A DNA stretch of 64,000 nt from Helicobacter sp. (GCF_022770205.1 NZ_JALEIK010000016.1:1-64000), one strand, 5' to 3'; positions 29,486-39,963 are shown, counted from the stretch's first letter. Program-made: numbers and translations. Notes: a model not told the origin generated them from the sequence alone.

Positions 29486-30889
29486 ATGGAAAATCGTTTT
29501 GAACTTCTTTATAAAAAATTAAAAGATATTGTTGATGTTGGGCGTTTTAGCCCTGCAATGATTAAAGTGATGCTTGATAATTTAGAGTTTATGTCTGCTT
29601 GGTTGGAATCTAAAACATTTAAAAAGCGTTATGCAAAGCTTCCTTATCCACCGCTTATTAATCCTAAAGATTTAGATTATACGCAACTCCATCCTTCGTG
29701 TGCTTGGGATTTAAATTTACCACTTCCTTATGTGGATATTGTGTTTTTAAGAAGTCACGCAAGCGGAGCAACAGGAATGAATGTGTTTTTACAAAAATGC
29801 GGTGGGATACAGATTTATTGTGAGAATTTCTATGGTTTAGATGCGCGTGGAGTTTATATGGATGTGTATTTAAAAATCCTAGAAGCTAGGAAAAAGATGC
29901 AAGCAAGTAGTCGGGGGGGGGGGGATAAATTTATCTTTTTAGTCGTCTCTGATTATGCATTTGAAGGGGATTATAAAAAATATTTTGCATTAATGCCAAA
30001 TGTGCCAGCGATGAATTTAGTAAGAGATCCCATTTTGATTCTTACAAGCCTTTTAAACTATAAAAGACAGAGAGATTTTAGGGAAATTTTCACGCTAGCG
30101 TGCAATCCTTTTGCGATTTTAGAAAATCGTGTGGGATATGGCTTTTATACGGATATTAAGCCTATGCCTAGCTTGGAATCCCTGCCGTTTTGGTGCTTTG
30201 ATAAAATGATGTGTTTTCACGATGCTTTAATGCTTAAAGATTGCGTGCAGTTGCGTGATGTGTATTATTTGGATATGCAAGAGATTATTGGAAAAAATGC
30301 GCATAAGGCTTTTATAAAACTTGCGCGGTATTTTGGATTAGAGATTCCACAAGATTGTGATGAGAGGTTTTTTGAGCGGAGGATTGCGGATTTTGAGTTT
30401 TTATTACCCCTTCATATTTATGCGCATTCAAGCGATATAGAGAAATTGCGCTATGGATTTAGCAATGATTTAGACGCTTTGCAATTAGAGGGTGGAGTTA
30501 CGGTAAGTATTAGAACTTGCTATGCTTTAGAGAACGATGAAGAGAATGTGGATATTACGCATTTGTTTTTTGAAGAAGCCATAGAGCCTATTATCATTAC
30601 GATTCCTTTAAAAGATTATGAACGCTTTTTAAAAGAGGCGCAATTAAGGCAGGTTGTTGGTGAGTATATGCAAATCTTTGTGAAAGAAGTTTTTGCAAAA
30701 AGAGATAGAGAAATTGCAAAAAGGATTGCTCCAAAAACCTTGCTAGAGTATTTTCAAACAAATGCGTTTATGCATCAAGCCTTTAAGGAAGCAACAGAGA
30801 GATATTTAGAAGTGTTGCGCGTAAAAAGTCCTAAAATTATAGAATCCTGGGTGTATTATAAGGAGTTTTTAGCACTTAAGGCAGTGTGA
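29486..30889 (+). CDS. DUF2972 family protein, phase-variable by poly-G (ON)
   Basis: 467 residues, no signal peptide or membrane segment seen. I recognise the DUF2972 type, found mainly in Campylobacter and Helicobacter with unknown function. A run of 12 G at 29913-29924 codes for Arg-Gly-Gly-Gly about residues 143-146; at 12 the frame is open to the end, while 11 or 13 G would meet a stop within six codons. Two segments look like sulfotransferase PAPS-binding loops: FLRSHASGATGMNVFL (about 87-102) and NLVRDPILILTSLLNY (about 177-192). The pattern is suggestive, not proof. The 3-prime end overlaps lnt (convergent) by 14 bases. The upstream spacer has a weak -10 (TAAAAT, 29445-29450). Confidence 0.8.
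   Translation: MENRFELLYKKLKDIVDVGRFSPAMIKVMLDNLEFMSAWLESKTFKKRYAKLPYPPLINPKDLDYTQLHPSCAWDLNLPLPYVDIVFLRSHASGATGMNVFLQKCGGIQIYCENFYGLDARGVYMDVYLKILEARKKMQASSRGGGDKFIFLVVSDYAFEGDYKKYFALMPNVPAMNLVRDPILILTSLLNYKRQRDFREIFTLACNPFAILENRVGYGFYTDIKPMPSLESLPFWCFDKMMCFHDALMLKDCVQLRDVYYLDMQEIIGKNAHKAFIKLARYFGLEIPQDCDERFFERRIADFEFLLPLHIYAHSSDIEKLRYGFSNDLDALQLEGGVTVSIRTCYALENDEENVDITHLFFEEAIEPIIITIPLKDYERFLKEAQLRQVVGEYMQIFVKEVFAKRDREIAKRIAPKTLLEYFQTNAFMHQAFKEATERYLEVLRVKSPKIIESWVYYKEFLALKAV
29913..29924 (+). repeat. Poly-G tract (12 G) in the DUF2972 gene
   Basis: Twelve consecutive G in a 37% GC genome, within a coding region. Homopolymeric G tracts of this length are the standard contingency-locus device in Campylobacter and Helicobacter. 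Current length keeps the frame ON. Confidence 0.95.
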
Positions 30890-32273
30890 AGTCTTTTGAA
30901 GCGTTGCTAGAGTGGTAGATTGTGGTGTTGTGGTTTTTGGAAAAATAGAGCATTAGAAGTTTTTGTAAGGTGGGTTCAATGCTTGGCGCAAACCACGCAT
31001 TGTTACTAATGGCAATAAGGTTGCTAGGGGAGTTTGTGTAAAATTCATCTCTTGTTGCTTCATAGCAAATAGCAATTTGGAAGCGTTGGTTTTTAATCCA
31101 CGCAAAATTTGGCGTTTTAAAATCCTGCGTAATAAAGTCTTCTGCGCCATCAAAAAACATTTTGTTTATCCGCTTTGCTAGAAAATCTGGCAAAGGAATT
31201 TTCTCGCCAAAAGGCACTAAAATTTGCTTGTGAAAGACTTGCATTTCTCCATTTTCAAACAAATACGCGCTGTTAAAAAAGCGTGGTTTTTCTTGTGTGG
31301 AATCTTGAAAAATTGCTCCGGTTAAAATTGCGATTCCTTTGCTATATTCTTTTAATTTTTCTATTAGTGTTGGTTCTAAGTTTAAGCTAAGGGGAAAGGC
31401 GGTTTCTGGCAAAACAACAAGATCATAGCCTGCGTTTTTAGCGTCTAAAATTGCGTCAAAATTTTGTGTAAGAATGCTTGGCATTTGACTTATTTGCCAG
31501 CGTTCATCTTGAGGGATTTCAAAGCGTGTGGTTTTGATTTTTAGTGATATTATGTTAGAATCTTTTTTGATTTCTGCATTGTGTGGGAGTAAAAGAGTAA
31601 AAGCACAAAGCCAAATTAAGCTTGTTTTGTAGAGTTTTTTAGCCAAAAGTGCGCTTAAAATAATTATCGCACAAAGAAGCAAAAAAAGCGTGAATTTAGA
31701 AGGGAAAAAGTAGCTTTTAGTTAAAACAGATTCCATAATTAACCAATTGAAGCCAAAGGGGTGGATAAAGCTTGATAAAGTCAGTAAAATCAGGCGATAA
31801 AAGGGATTTGAAAAAAAGCAAAAGAGATAAAAAAGCGCGCCATACACTGCAAAAAACACAATCCAAACAAGTGGAATGAAATACGACAAATCATAAAATC
31901 TAAAGCTAAAGCCCACCCAATAAAACCATAAAATTCCTAGCATTCCTCCACAGATAAACGCTCCTAAGCGCGAAAGTTTAAGATATAAAAAGAATCCAAA
32001 AATCGCAAAAAGTGTGGAGTAAAGCGGGAGGTTTTTATTGCCTAAGAAATGCTCTAAATAAATAAACGCACTTAAACAAACTGCGCATAAAATGCCTGCT
32101 AGGATTCCATAGAGCCTATTTGTTAGCACTTCTTGGCTTAAAATTGCTCTAAAAAAATCCTTTTTCATTTTTAAGCTTGCTTGTATTTTGGATTCCAACT
32201 TTTGATTTATGGAATCTTTTTTGCGCTTGGATTGCGTAATTTTAAGGTTTATGGAGATGCGTTTTGCACTCAC
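30876..32273 (-). CDS. lnt: Apolipoprotein N-acyltransferase
   Basis: Third enzyme of lipoprotein maturation, in the inner membrane. 465 residues: several N-terminal membrane segments (about 50-230) then a nitrilase-like periplasmic domain with the Glu-Lys-Cys triad in LPETAFPLS, VPFGEKIP and IAICYEATRDE. A GTG at 32273 overlaps the yajQ stop (GTGA); an internal ATG at 32168 would remove a charged N-terminal stretch of 35 residues and is an equally plausible start. The C-terminus overlaps the DUF2972 gene. Confidence 0.92.
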   Translation of the reverse strand: MSAKRISINLKITQSKRKKDSINQKLESKIQASLKMKKDFFRAILSQEVLTNRLYGILAGILCAVCLSAFIYLEHFLGNKNLPLYSTLFAIFGFFLYLKLSRLGAFICGGMLGILWFYWVGFSFRFYDLSYFIPLVWIVFFAVYGALFYLFCFFSNPFYRLILLTLSSFIHPFGFNWLIMESVLTKSYFFPSKFTLFLLLCAIIILSALLAKKLYKTSLIWLCAFTLLLPHNAEIKKDSNIISLKIKTTRFEIPQDERWQISQMPSILTQNFDAILDAKNAGYDLVVLPETAFPLSLNLEPTLIEKLKEYSKGIAILTGAIFQDSTQEKPRFFNSAYLFENGEMQVFHKQILVPFGEKIPLPDFLAKRINKMFFDGAEDFITQDFKTPNFAWIKNQRFQIAICYEATRDEFYTNSPSNLIAISNNAWFAPSIEPTLQKLLMLYFSKNHNTTIYHSSNASKDFTLP

Positions 32274-32773
32274 GCAAAGTTTCCAAAACTTAATGCAACT
32301 TCTAATTCCATTTTGCGCAAATGCGCAATAACTTTTTGTAGCTCATCAATATCCTTTGCTTTAACGCGGATTTCATTGCCTTGGATTTGTGTGCTGACTT
32401 TAAATTTTTCATTTTTGATTGCCGTATTGATTGCCTTTGCGTTTTTGTCATCTAGGGTGTCGTTGAGTTTATAGGTGATTTTGGTGTTGCCACCACTTGC
32501 GGATTCTTCTTTTAGCTCTTTTAGGACTTTTAAGGAGAGATTGCGTTTAATAAGTTTGGAATCCAAAATGTCTTTGATTGCCTTTGCCTTGTTAGTGCTT
32601 GTGGCTAAAATGCTTAGAATTTTGTCTTTTTCATTGAAGTTTAGCTCTTTTGCTTTGTCGTCTTTAAAGTCAAAGCGGTTGTCAATCTCTTTTTTTGCTT
32701 GTTCTAGTGCGTTTTTAAACTTTTGAAGATCTACTTTTGCCGAAATGTCAAAACTATGCTCTTTTGCTGCCAT
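32270..32773 (-). CDS. YajQ family nucleotide-binding protein
   Basis: 167 residues from the ATG at 32773, which has AAAGGAT upstream and begins AAKEHSFDIS, the usual family start. YajQ proteins are small cytoplasmic proteins reported to bind nucleotides or cyclic di-GMP and RNA in some species; the role in Helicobacter is unknown. The stop overlaps the lnt start. Confidence 0.92.
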   Translation of the reverse strand: MAAKEHSFDISAKVDLQKFKNALEQAKKEIDNRFDFKDDKAKELNFNEKDKILSILATSTNKAKAIKDILDSKLIKRNLSLKVLKELKEESASGGNTKITYKLNDTLDDKNAKAINTAIKNEKFKVSTQIQGNEIRVKAKDIDELQKVIAHLRKMELEVALSFGNFA

Positions 32774-32887
32774 TTTTATCCTTTTTCTAAAAAATCTAAA
32801 ACTATGCGTAAAACATTGTAGCATAAATTTTTATTTTATTTTGGTTTGTGTAAAATAAGCTTTCATTTATTTTTTATAAGGTGCGTG

Positions 32888-33439
32888 ATGGATTTTAGTT
32901 GGTTTGATGGTATTGTTGGAATCTTAATTTTACTGCTTGCGATACGCGGTGTGATGAATGGGTTTATTCGGGAGTTTTTCGGACTAGCTGGAATTGTTGG
33001 TGGTGTGTATGTGGCTTCTGTGTATAGCGGAAGTGTTGGGGTTTGGATTAGCGCAAATGTGTATGCGTTTAAGAATCCTTCTGCAATGACATTAATTGGG
33101 TTTTTGGTGCTGCTTGTTGTGATTTGGGTGAGTGCGCTGCTGATTGCTGAAGTGCTACAAAAATTGGTGCGCTTAAGCGCATTAAGTGCTGTTGATCGTT
33201 TATTTGGCTTTGTTTTTGGAGCTTTGAAAGTTTTTGTGATTTTTTCTATCATTATTGCAGCACTTACAAATGTCCAATTTGTTAGAAGTTTTATTGAAAG
33301 CAAAACGCAAAATAGCTATTTGTATCCGATGTTAAAAAGCACGGGGGAGGCGATTATTAAGCTTGATTTTGTGCAAGATGCAAAGCCTGTGTTAGAAAAT
33401 TTAGATAAAGTGGAGATTTTAGGAAGTGGCAATGTTTGA
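32888..33439 (+). CDS. CvpA family membrane protein
   Basis: About 183 residues from the ATG at 32888 (AAGG upstream), with four hydrophobic segments and the family start [17 protein letters not shown]. CvpA was named for colicin V production; its general function is unclear. Its end overlaps the lysS start by 8 bases, and H. pylori has the same cvpA-lysS-glyA order. Confidence 0.88.
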   Translation: MDFSWFDGIVGILILLLAIRGVMNGFIREFFGLAGIVGGVYVASVYSGSVGVWISANVYAFKNPSAMTLIGFLVLLVVIWVSALLIAEVLQKLVRLSALSAVDRLFGFVFGALKVFVIFSIIIAALTNVQFVRSFIESKTQNSYLYPMLKSTGEAIIKLDFVQDAKPVLENLDKVEILGSGNV

Positions 33440-34934
33440 AAATGATATGTATGTGGCAGGACGGATTGCAAAGGCTGATGCACTGCGTGAAATAGGAATT
33501 AATCCTTATGGTAATGGAATCATAAAAGAGAGTAGCACACAAGAGTTTTTGCAAGCTTTTAAGGGTGTGCAAGATCTGCAAGAGAGAAAAGACACTACTA
33601 AAAGCGCGCAAGTTGCGGGGAGAATTAAGTTTATTCGTTTAATGGGCAAGGCTGCGTTTATTAAGATTGAGGATTATAGCGGTGTGTTGCAAGTGTATCT
33701 TTCTAAAAATGAGTTAGATGAAAATTTTGAAGTGTTTAAAAAATACATTGAAGTGGGCGATATTGTGGTAGCAAGGGGCTTTCCTTTTGTTACTAAAACA
33801 GGAGAGTTAAGCCTGCACGCTTTGGAATTTAAGATTCTAACTAAAGCCATTTCACCCTTGCCTGAGAAGTTTCACGGATTAGTGGATATTGAGTTGCGCT
33901 ATCGCCAAAGGTATTTGGATTTAATTATGAATAGCAAGGTGCGTGATAGCTTTATTTTGCGCTCGCGCATTGTGTCTTGTGTGCGTAAATTCTTTGAATC
34001 TAAGGAATTTTTAGAAGTAGAAACGCCGATGATGCACCCCATTCCCGGTGGTGCTAATGCCAAGCCCTTTGTAACCTATCACAATGCCTTAAATGTAGAA
34101 CGCTATCTTAGAATTGCTCCAGAGCTTTATTTAAAAAGACTGATTGTTGGGGGCTTTGAAGCGGTTTTTGAAATTAATCGCAATTTTAGAAATGAAGGAA
34201 TGGATCACTCGCATAATCCGGAATTTACGATGATTGAATTTTACTGGGCGTATAAGGACTATAAGGATTTAATTGCGCTAACTAAAGAGTTGTTTTATTA
34301 TTTGTTAGAAATGCTAGATTTACCCAAGCAATTAGAATTTAATGGTAAAAGCATTGATTTTGGCGCATTTAGGGAGATTAGCTATGAAGATGCGCTTGTA
34401 GAGATTGGCGGAATCCCTAGAGATGTGGCGATAGATGAGAATGCGCTGTATGAATATTTGCTAAAAAACAATGTAAAGTTGGAATCCAAAATGGAGCTAG
34501 GCAGACTACAAAGTGAAGCATTTGACGCATTTGTAGAAGAAAAGTTAATTAATCCTACATTCATTACAGATTTCCCTATTGCCATTAGTCCGCTTGCAAG
34601 GCGCAATGATACAAATCCTTGCATTGCAGATAGGTTTGAGTTATTTATTGGCGGAAGTGAGATTGCAAATGGTTTTAGTGAGTTAAATGATCCCCTAGAT
34701 CAACTAGAGCGTTTCAAGGCGCAAGTTGCAGCAAAGGAGGCAGGAGATGAAGAAGCACAATATATGGACGAGGATTATATCACCGCTCTTTCTTATGGTA
34801 TGCCGCCAACTGCTGGGGAAGGAATAGGGATTGATAGGCTTGTAATGCTTTTAACTGGCAGCACAAGCATTAAAGATGTGATTTTATTCCCCGCTTTAAA
34901 GCCACAGAAAAAAGAAATAAAGGACGAAAAATGA
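33432..34934 (+). CDS. lysS: Lysine-tRNA ligase
   Basis: Class II LysRS of 500 residues: an N-terminal OB-fold anticodon-binding domain (about 55-150), class II motif 2 ([25 protein letters not shown], about 253 onward) and C-terminal [10 protein letters not shown] (motif 3). The ATG at 33432 has AGGA 7 bases before it; a GTG at 33426 adds only two residues. Stop overlaps glyA as ATGA. Confidence 0.97.
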   Translation: MFENDMYVAGRIAKADALREIGINPYGNGIIKESSTQEFLQAFKGVQDLQERKDTTKSAQVAGRIKFIRLMGKAAFIKIEDYSGVLQVYLSKNELDENFEVFKKYIEVGDIVVARGFPFVTKTGELSLHALEFKILTKAISPLPEKFHGLVDIELRYRQRYLDLIMNSKVRDSFILRSRIVSCVRKFFESKEFLEVETPMMHPIPGGANAKPFVTYHNALNVERYLRIAPELYLKRLIVGGFEAVFEINRNFRNEGMDHSHNPEFTMIEFYWAYKDYKDLIALTKELFYYLLEMLDLPKQLEFNGKSIDFGAFREISYEDALVEIGGIPRDVAIDENALYEYLLKNNVKLESKMELGRLQSEAFDAFVEEKLINPTFITDFPIAISPLARRNDTNPCIADRFELFIGGSEIANGFSELNDPLDQLERFKAQVAAKEAGDEEAQYMDEDYITALSYGMPPTAGEGIGIDRLVMLLTGSTSIKDVILFPALKPQKKEIKDEK

Positions 34935-36181
34935 GCTATGTTTTACAACAGACGGATTCTAAGATTTTAGAGTTGATTAACCAAGAATTAGAGCGTCAAA
35001 ATACGCATTTAGAGATGATTGCAAGTGAGAATTTTACCTTTCCTAGCGTGATGGAGGCAATGGGAAGTGTTTTAACAAACAAATACGCTGAAGGTTATCC
35101 CTATAAGCGTTATTATGGGGGTTGTGAGTTTGTAGATAAGATTGAAGAAATTGCAATTGAGAGAGCAAAAGAGCTTTTTGGTTGTGCCTTTGCAAATGTT
35201 CAGCCACACTCAGGCAGTCAAGCAAATGCAGCGGTGTATTCCGCACTTTTAAAGCCTTATGATAAGATTTTAGGAATGGATTTAAGCCACGGCGGGCATT
35301 TGACACACGGCGCGAAGGTTAGCATTACAGGGCAAATGTATCAAAGCTTTTTTTATGGTGTGGAGCTTGATGGATTCATTAATTATGATAAAGTTGCTGA
35401 AATTGCAAAAGTGGTGAAGCCAAATTTAATCGTGTGTGGGTTTAGCGCGTATTCAAGAGTGCTAGATTTTGCTAGGTTTAGGGAGATTGCTAATAGTGTG
35501 GGGGCAATTTTAATGGCAGATGTAGCACACATTGCAGGGCTTGTGGTAGCAGGAGAGTATGCAAATCCTTTCCCCTATGCAGATGTGGTTACAACAACAA
35601 CGCATAAAACACTAAGGGGTCCTAGGGGTGGACTTGTTTTAACAAACAATGAAGACTATGCTAAGAAAATTGATAAAGCGGTGTTTCCGGGTATGCAAGG
35701 CGGACCACTAATGCATATTATTGCTGGCAAGGCGGTAGGCTTTGGAGAGAATCTTAAGCCTTCTTGGAAGGAATACGCAAAGCAAGTTAAGACAAATGCG
35801 AAGGTTTTAGCAAGTGTTTTAATGCAAAGGGGATATAAAATTGTAAGTGATGGCACAGATAATCATTTAGTGCTATTGTCTTTGCTAGATAAAGAATTTA
35901 GCGGAAAAGACGCAGATTTAGCACTTGGGAATGCAGGCATCACTATCAATAAGAACACAGTTCCCGGAGAAACAAGGAGTCCTTTTGTTACAAGCGGTGT
36001 TAGAATTGGTTCTCCCGCACTAACGGCTAGGGGCTTTAAGGAGAAGGAATTTGACATTGTGGCAAATAAAATTGCTGATGTTTTAGATGATATTCAAAAC
36101 ACGCAAAAACAAGAGAAAATAAAAATGGAATTAAAGGAACTTGCGCTACAATTCCCAGTTTATAACAAAGCAATTTTCTAA
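34931..36181 (+). CDS. glyA: Serine hydroxymethyltransferase
   Basis: PLP enzyme interconverting serine and glycine with tetrahydrofolate, the main source of one-carbon units. 416 residues, with the PLP lysine in [14 protein letters not shown] and the conserved [11 protein letters not shown]-terminal block. Translationally coupled to lysS through the ATGA overlap. Confidence 0.97.
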   Translation: MSYVLQQTDSKILELINQELERQNTHLEMIASENFTFPSVMEAMGSVLTNKYAEGYPYKRYYGGCEFVDKIEEIAIERAKELFGCAFANVQPHSGSQANAAVYSALLKPYDKILGMDLSHGGHLTHGAKVSITGQMYQSFFYGVELDGFINYDKVAEIAKVVKPNLIVCGFSAYSRVLDFARFREIANSVGAILMADVAHIAGLVVAGEYANPFPYADVVTTTTHKTLRGPRGGLVLTNNEDYAKKIDKAVFPGMQGGPLMHIIAGKAVGFGENLKPSWKEYAKQVKTNAKVLASVLMQRGYKIVSDGTDNHLVLLSLLDKEFSGKDADLALGNAGITINKNTVPGETRSPFVTSGVRIGSPALTARGFKEKEFDIVANKIADVLDDIQNTQKQEKIKMELKELALQFPVYNKAIF

Positions 36182-36193
36182 AGGAGTGATGCG

Positions 36194-36739
36194 GTGGTAA
36201 CTGATATGGATTTGAAATTAATCAAAATGATTACTTCGCATTATTGGATTAAAGAGTCTGGATTAGGAACAAAGATTCAACATAATGGGAGAATCTTTTA
36301 TGATAAATTCAAAAGAGTAGATGAGTCTATTAGTAGAAATCTGTTGCAAAGCCACTTTAAAAAAGAAATTACCATTGCTCACTCGCTAATTAACGCACAA
36401 GATAAGGTGGAAAATATTGTATTTGATTACAATGGATTTAACGCAGAGCGCTTTTGGCATAGGGCGCAGTTATTATTGCGTGAAGAAGGGTTTATTAATT
36501 TCACAGCCTATGCAACAAAAACACCCGGGCATTTACATTTGTATGTGCATAAGGGACACACGACTTTTCAAGAGGCTTGCCAATTAGCAAAAATGCTTGG
36601 TGCGAAGCTTGCGCAAAAAATGCCAACAGAATGGAAAATGTTTCCTTCTTTGGATATTCCGCGTAGTTTTAACATTTTAGCGATTCCGTATGAAGTGTAT
36701 CAAAAGGAACGCGGTGCATCTTGGTCAAGACATATGTAA
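36194..36739 (+). CDS. DUF1882 domain protein
   Basis: 181 residues starting at GTG 36194, with AAGGAG 7 bases upstream. It matches the DUF1882 type that I recall only from Campylobacterota, in the same place after glyA as in H. pylori. The sequence has a conserved-looking [13 protein letters not shown] stretch (about 114-126) with several His residues, which could bind metal or RNA, but no function is known. The next gene starts 10 bases downstream. Confidence 0.78.
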   Translation: MVTDMDLKLIKMITSHYWIKESGLGTKIQHNGRIFYDKFKRVDESISRNLLQSHFKKEITIAHSLINAQDKVENIVFDYNGFNAERFWHRAQLLLREEGFINFTAYATKTPGHLHLYVHKGHTTFQEACQLAKMLGAKLAQKMPTEWKMFPSLDIPRSFNILAIPYEVYQKERGASWSRHM

Positions 36740-36749
36740 AGGAGAGAAA

Positions 36750-37559
36750 ATGACAGAATTAGAGCCAAAAAAAGAGCAAAGAGAATTAGAATTAGATGAT
36801 TTATTGATTAGCAGTGCTGATGATACTGATGAAGCGAAGAGTGGTGGCGGTAAGAAAATTGTATTGTTAAGTGCTATTGGTGTGCTGTTATTTGCTGTTG
36901 TGATTTTGGTGGTGTATATGCTTCAAAATGATTCCAAGAAAGAAGAGGTGCAAATGGAGGTGCAAAAGCCATTAGAGCGTGTTGAGCAGCAAATTCCAAA
37001 TACACAGATGTCAAATGCACAAACTAATGATTTTGGTCAAGAGCCAATTCAAGGAGGTGGAAATGCTGATGATCAATTCCAAAGAATTATTGAACAAATT
37101 AAAGCAGAACAAGCAAAACAAAATGCCCAAAACCTTCCAAGTGTGCCAGAGTCAAATACGGAATCCAAAATGGAATCTAAACAAGATCCAAAGCCCACAG
37201 AGCCGCTAAAACCTGTAACTCCGCCACAAATAACAAAACCGCAAACACCAAAGGTAGAATCCCCTAAGCAAAATCCAGCTGATTCTTTTAAAGATGTGAA
37301 GGTAAGTGATCCGGCGTTACAGGGAAGTGAAGCAACAAAAGGTTTTTATGTGCAGGTGGGTTCTTTTAATAAGTTTTCACCAAATAAGGAATTATTGAGC
37401 TTGATTGAATCAAGTAAATTAAGTTATCGTATGCAAAAATCTGGAGACAATAATCGTCTATTAATCGGACCTTTTGCAACAAGACAGGAAGCGCAGAGTA
37501 GATTAAGCGAAATCCGTGAAAAAATCAATAAAGATTCCTTTATTAAAGAAGTTAAATAG
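36750..37559 (+). CDS. SPOR domain membrane protein
   Basis: 269 residues from the ATG at 36750 (AAAGGAG upstream). Order: acidic cytoplasmic N-terminus (1-40), one membrane segment (about 43-63), a Gln/Pro-rich periplasmic linker (about 65-185), then a C-terminal SPOR domain (GFYVQVGSFNKFS to the end). SPOR domains bind denuded peptidoglycan at division sites, so a cell-envelope or division role is likely. Follows the DUF1882 gene closely. Confidence 0.85.
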   Translation: MTELEPKKEQRELELDDLLISSADDTDEAKSGGGKKIVLLSAIGVLLFAVVILVVYMLQNDSKKEEVQMEVQKPLERVEQQIPNTQMSNAQTNDFGQEPIQGGGNADDQFQRIIEQIKAEQAKQNAQNLPSVPESNTESKMESKQDPKPTEPLKPVTPPQITKPQTPKVESPKQNPADSFKDVKVSDPALQGSEATKGFYVQVGSFNKFSPNKELLSLIESSKLSYRMQKSGDNNRLLIGPFATRQEAQSRLSEIREKINKDSFIKEVK

Positions 37560-37646
37560 TTTATATCTTTTTGACTTCTTTTGGTTTAGAATTGTAAAAG
37601 TTTTAATGATAGGTTTATATTAATTTGTATTTAAAGGAGTTATTTA

Positions 37647-38711
37647 ATGGGTGTTTTAAATTTAGTTCAACCTGGAGTTGTTAGTGGCGATAAACTCAAT
37701 CTTATCTATGAATATGCTAAAAATGAGGGTTTTGCTATCCCTGCGGTTAATGTTGTTAATACAAGCTCCATCAATGCAGTTTTAGAAAGTGCGAAGAGGG
37801 TGAATTCTCCTGTTATCCTTCAATTTTCTAATGGGGGAGCTAAATTTTATGCGGGTAAGACTTGTCCTAATGGAGAGGTTTTAGGTGCCATTAGTGGTGC
37901 GCAACATACGCATCTATTGGCTAAATCTTATGGTGTGCCTGTGATTTTACATACAGATCATGCTGCTAGAAAGCTTTTACCTTGGATTGATGCCTTAATT
38001 TTAGCCAATGCTGAATTTAAGCAAAAAAATGGGCAGGCTTTATTTAGTTCTCATATGTTGGATTTGAGTGAAGAGGATTTAGAAGGTAATCTAAGCACTT
38101 GTGAGGAATATCTTAAGAAGTTGGATGCCTTAAACATTTGCCTTGAATTAGAGTTGGGTTGCACGGGAGGAGAGGAAGATGGTGTGGATAATACAAATAT
38201 TGACAATGCCAGACTTTATACTCAACCTGAAGATGTTGCCCTTGCTTATGAGAGATTAACTAAGATTAGTGATAAATTTTCCATAGCAGCAAGCTTTGGT
38301 AATGTTCATGGGGTTTATAAGCTCGGAAATGTGAGTCTTCAACCTGAGATTCTTAAAAATTCTCAATGTTTTGTTAAGGAAAAATTTAGACTTTCTAAAG
38401 ACAAGCCCATTAATTTTGTTTTTCACGGTGGCAGTGGCAGTGAGTTAGCTGATATTAGGGAGGCAGTGAGTTATGGAGTTATCAAAATGAATATTGACAC
38501 CGATACGCAGTGGGCATTTTGGGATGGAGTGCGTAGATATGAGGTAGAAAATAGCGCTTATTTGCAAGGGCAAATTGGTAATCCTGAAGGCGAAGATAAG
38601 CCAAATAAAAAATATTATGATCCAAGAGTGTGGTTAAGAGCAGGTGAGGAAAATATGATAAAAAGATTAGAGCTTGCATTCGAACATTTAAATTGTGTGA
38701 ATAGAAACTAG
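37647..38711 (+). CDS. fba: Fructose-bisphosphate aldolase, class II
   Basis: Zinc-dependent aldolase of 354 residues, cleaving or making fructose-1,6-bisphosphate. Zinc and substrate motifs: LHTDHAARKLLPW, ELELGCTGGEEDG and FHGGSGS. The length and the insert match the E. coli FbaA/Campylobacter type (class IIA), not the shorter ~307-residue class IIB enzyme I recall from H. pylori. It starts the sugar locus, lies outside TGGAATC-rich DNA, and converges on gluP. Strong AAAGGAG ribosome-binding site. Confidence 0.95.
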   Translation: MGVLNLVQPGVVSGDKLNLIYEYAKNEGFAIPAVNVVNTSSINAVLESAKRVNSPVILQFSNGGAKFYAGKTCPNGEVLGAISGAQHTHLLAKSYGVPVILHTDHAARKLLPWIDALILANAEFKQKNGQALFSSHMLDLSEEDLEGNLSTCEEYLKKLDALNICLELELGCTGGEEDGVDNTNIDNARLYTQPEDVALAYERLTKISDKFSIAASFGNVHGVYKLGNVSLQPEILKNSQCFVKEKFRLSKDKPINFVFHGGSGSELADIREAVSYGVIKMNIDTDTQWAFWDGVRRYEVENSAYLQGQIGNPEGEDKPNKKYYDPRVWLRAGEENMIKRLELAFEHLNCVNRN

Positions 38712-38720
38712 ATTAAGAAG

Positions 38721-38750
38721 ATGCCAAAAATGAAAAATCATTTTTGGCAT
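38721..38750. terminator. Bidirectional terminator between fba and gluP
   Basis: ATGCCAAAAATGA, a 4-base AAAA loop, and TCATTTTTGGCAT make a perfect 13-bp stem, between the convergent fba and gluP stop codons. Confidence 0.75.
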
Positions 38751-38763
38751 ATTATCCCAAAAG

Positions 38764-39963
38764 TTATCTTGGTTGATAGCCTTTGAGTGCGAAAAATAAG
38801 ATATAGAAATAGCATAGCAAAGGTATAACATAAGATAATAATAAAGTGGAATAATCAGCTACTAATCCTTGTATCGGAGGAATGATTGCTCCACCTACGA
38901 TTGCCATACAAATAAGACCAGAGGCTTGACTGGTGAATTTACCAAGATTTTTAGTTGCCAAAGAAAAGATAGTTGGGAACATAATTGAGTTAAAAAATCC
39001 CACAGCAATTAATGCAACCATCGCCACCTTGCCACCAACTAAAACAGCTAAAATAATGAGTAGAGAGCTTATAATCGCATTAAAGGCTAAACATTTATTG
39101 GGTGCAATTTTAGTCATTAAGGCACTACCAATGAAGCGTCCAACCATAGCTCCTCCCCAATAAAATGCTATGTATTTAGCACCAGAAACATGGTCAATTT
39201 GTGCCACTTGTTCCATCGTTAAAATCAAAAACGAACCTATGGATACTTCTGCGCCCACATAAAAGAAAATTCCAGCAGCACCTAAAACTAAATGTGGATA
39301 TTGGAACATACTCACTCTACCATCTTGATTTTCATTACTGATTCGTTCAGCTTTTTCGCGCACATCAGGCAATTTTAAGAGATATACTACCACAGCTAAA
39401 ATGATTAAGACTCCAGCTATTCCAAGATAGGGCAGTTGCACTGATTCTGCTTCTTGCGCCTTGCTAACATAAGACGCTGTGTCTGAGAGTATAAACATAG
39501 CTCCAAAAAGTGGACCTAGTGTTGTCCCTAAAGAGTTAAAAGCTTGCACTAAGGTTAAAGCAGATGCTTCTTTGCCGGGTGCTAATAGGGTTACAAAAGG
39601 ATTTCCAGCTGTTTGGAGTAAAACAACACCACTAGCTAGAACAAATAGTGCTCCAAGAAAAATAGGATATGAAGCTGTGGAGGCTGCAGGATAAAATAAA
39701 ATACATCCTAAAGCTGTTAAAATAAAGCCACCTATAACCCCCAAAGGATAACCAATTTTTTCCAAGAGTTTTCCAAAAAAGCCACCAGTAATAAAATATG
39801 CCCCAAAAAAGCAAAATTGTATCAACGCCGCCTCAAAATAATTTAAGTCAAAGATGATCTTTAAATGTGGTATCAAGATATCATTTAATACCGTAATAAA
39901 CCCCATTGCAAAAAACAAAGCCGTTAGGGTTACCAATGCGAAATTGCTGGATTTTGTTTGCAT
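38764..39963 (-). CDS. gluP: Glucose/galactose transporter (FHS family MFS)
   Basis: A 399-residue sugar-proton or sugar-sodium symporter of the fucose-galactose-glucose (FHS) branch of the MFS, with 12 hydrophobic segments. The N-terminus FALVTLTALFFAMGFITVLND and LLQTAGNPFVTLL block are typical of GluP/FucP. It supplies glucose to the Glk enzyme encoded two genes upstream. Last gene of the pgl-glk-pgi-gluP operon, 10 bases after pgi; good AAAGGAAG site. Confidence 0.93.
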   Translation of the reverse strand: MQTKSSNFALVTLTALFFAMGFITVLNDILIPHLKIIFDLNYFEAALIQFCFFGAYFITGGFFGKLLEKIGYPLGVIGGFILTALGCILFYPAASTASYPIFLGALFVLASGVVLLQTAGNPFVTLLAPGKEASALTLVQAFNSLGTTLGPLFGAMFILSDTASYVSKAQEAESVQLPYLGIAGVLIILAVVVYLLKLPDVREKAERISNENQDGRVSMFQYPHLVLGAAGIFFYVGAEVSIGSFLILTMEQVAQIDHVSGAKYIAFYWGGAMVGRFIGSALMTKIAPNKCLAFNAIISSLLIILAVLVGGKVAMVALIAVGFFNSIMFPTIFSLATKNLGKFTSQASGLICMAIVGGAIIPPIQGLVADYSTLLLSYVIPLLCYFYILFFALKGYQPR

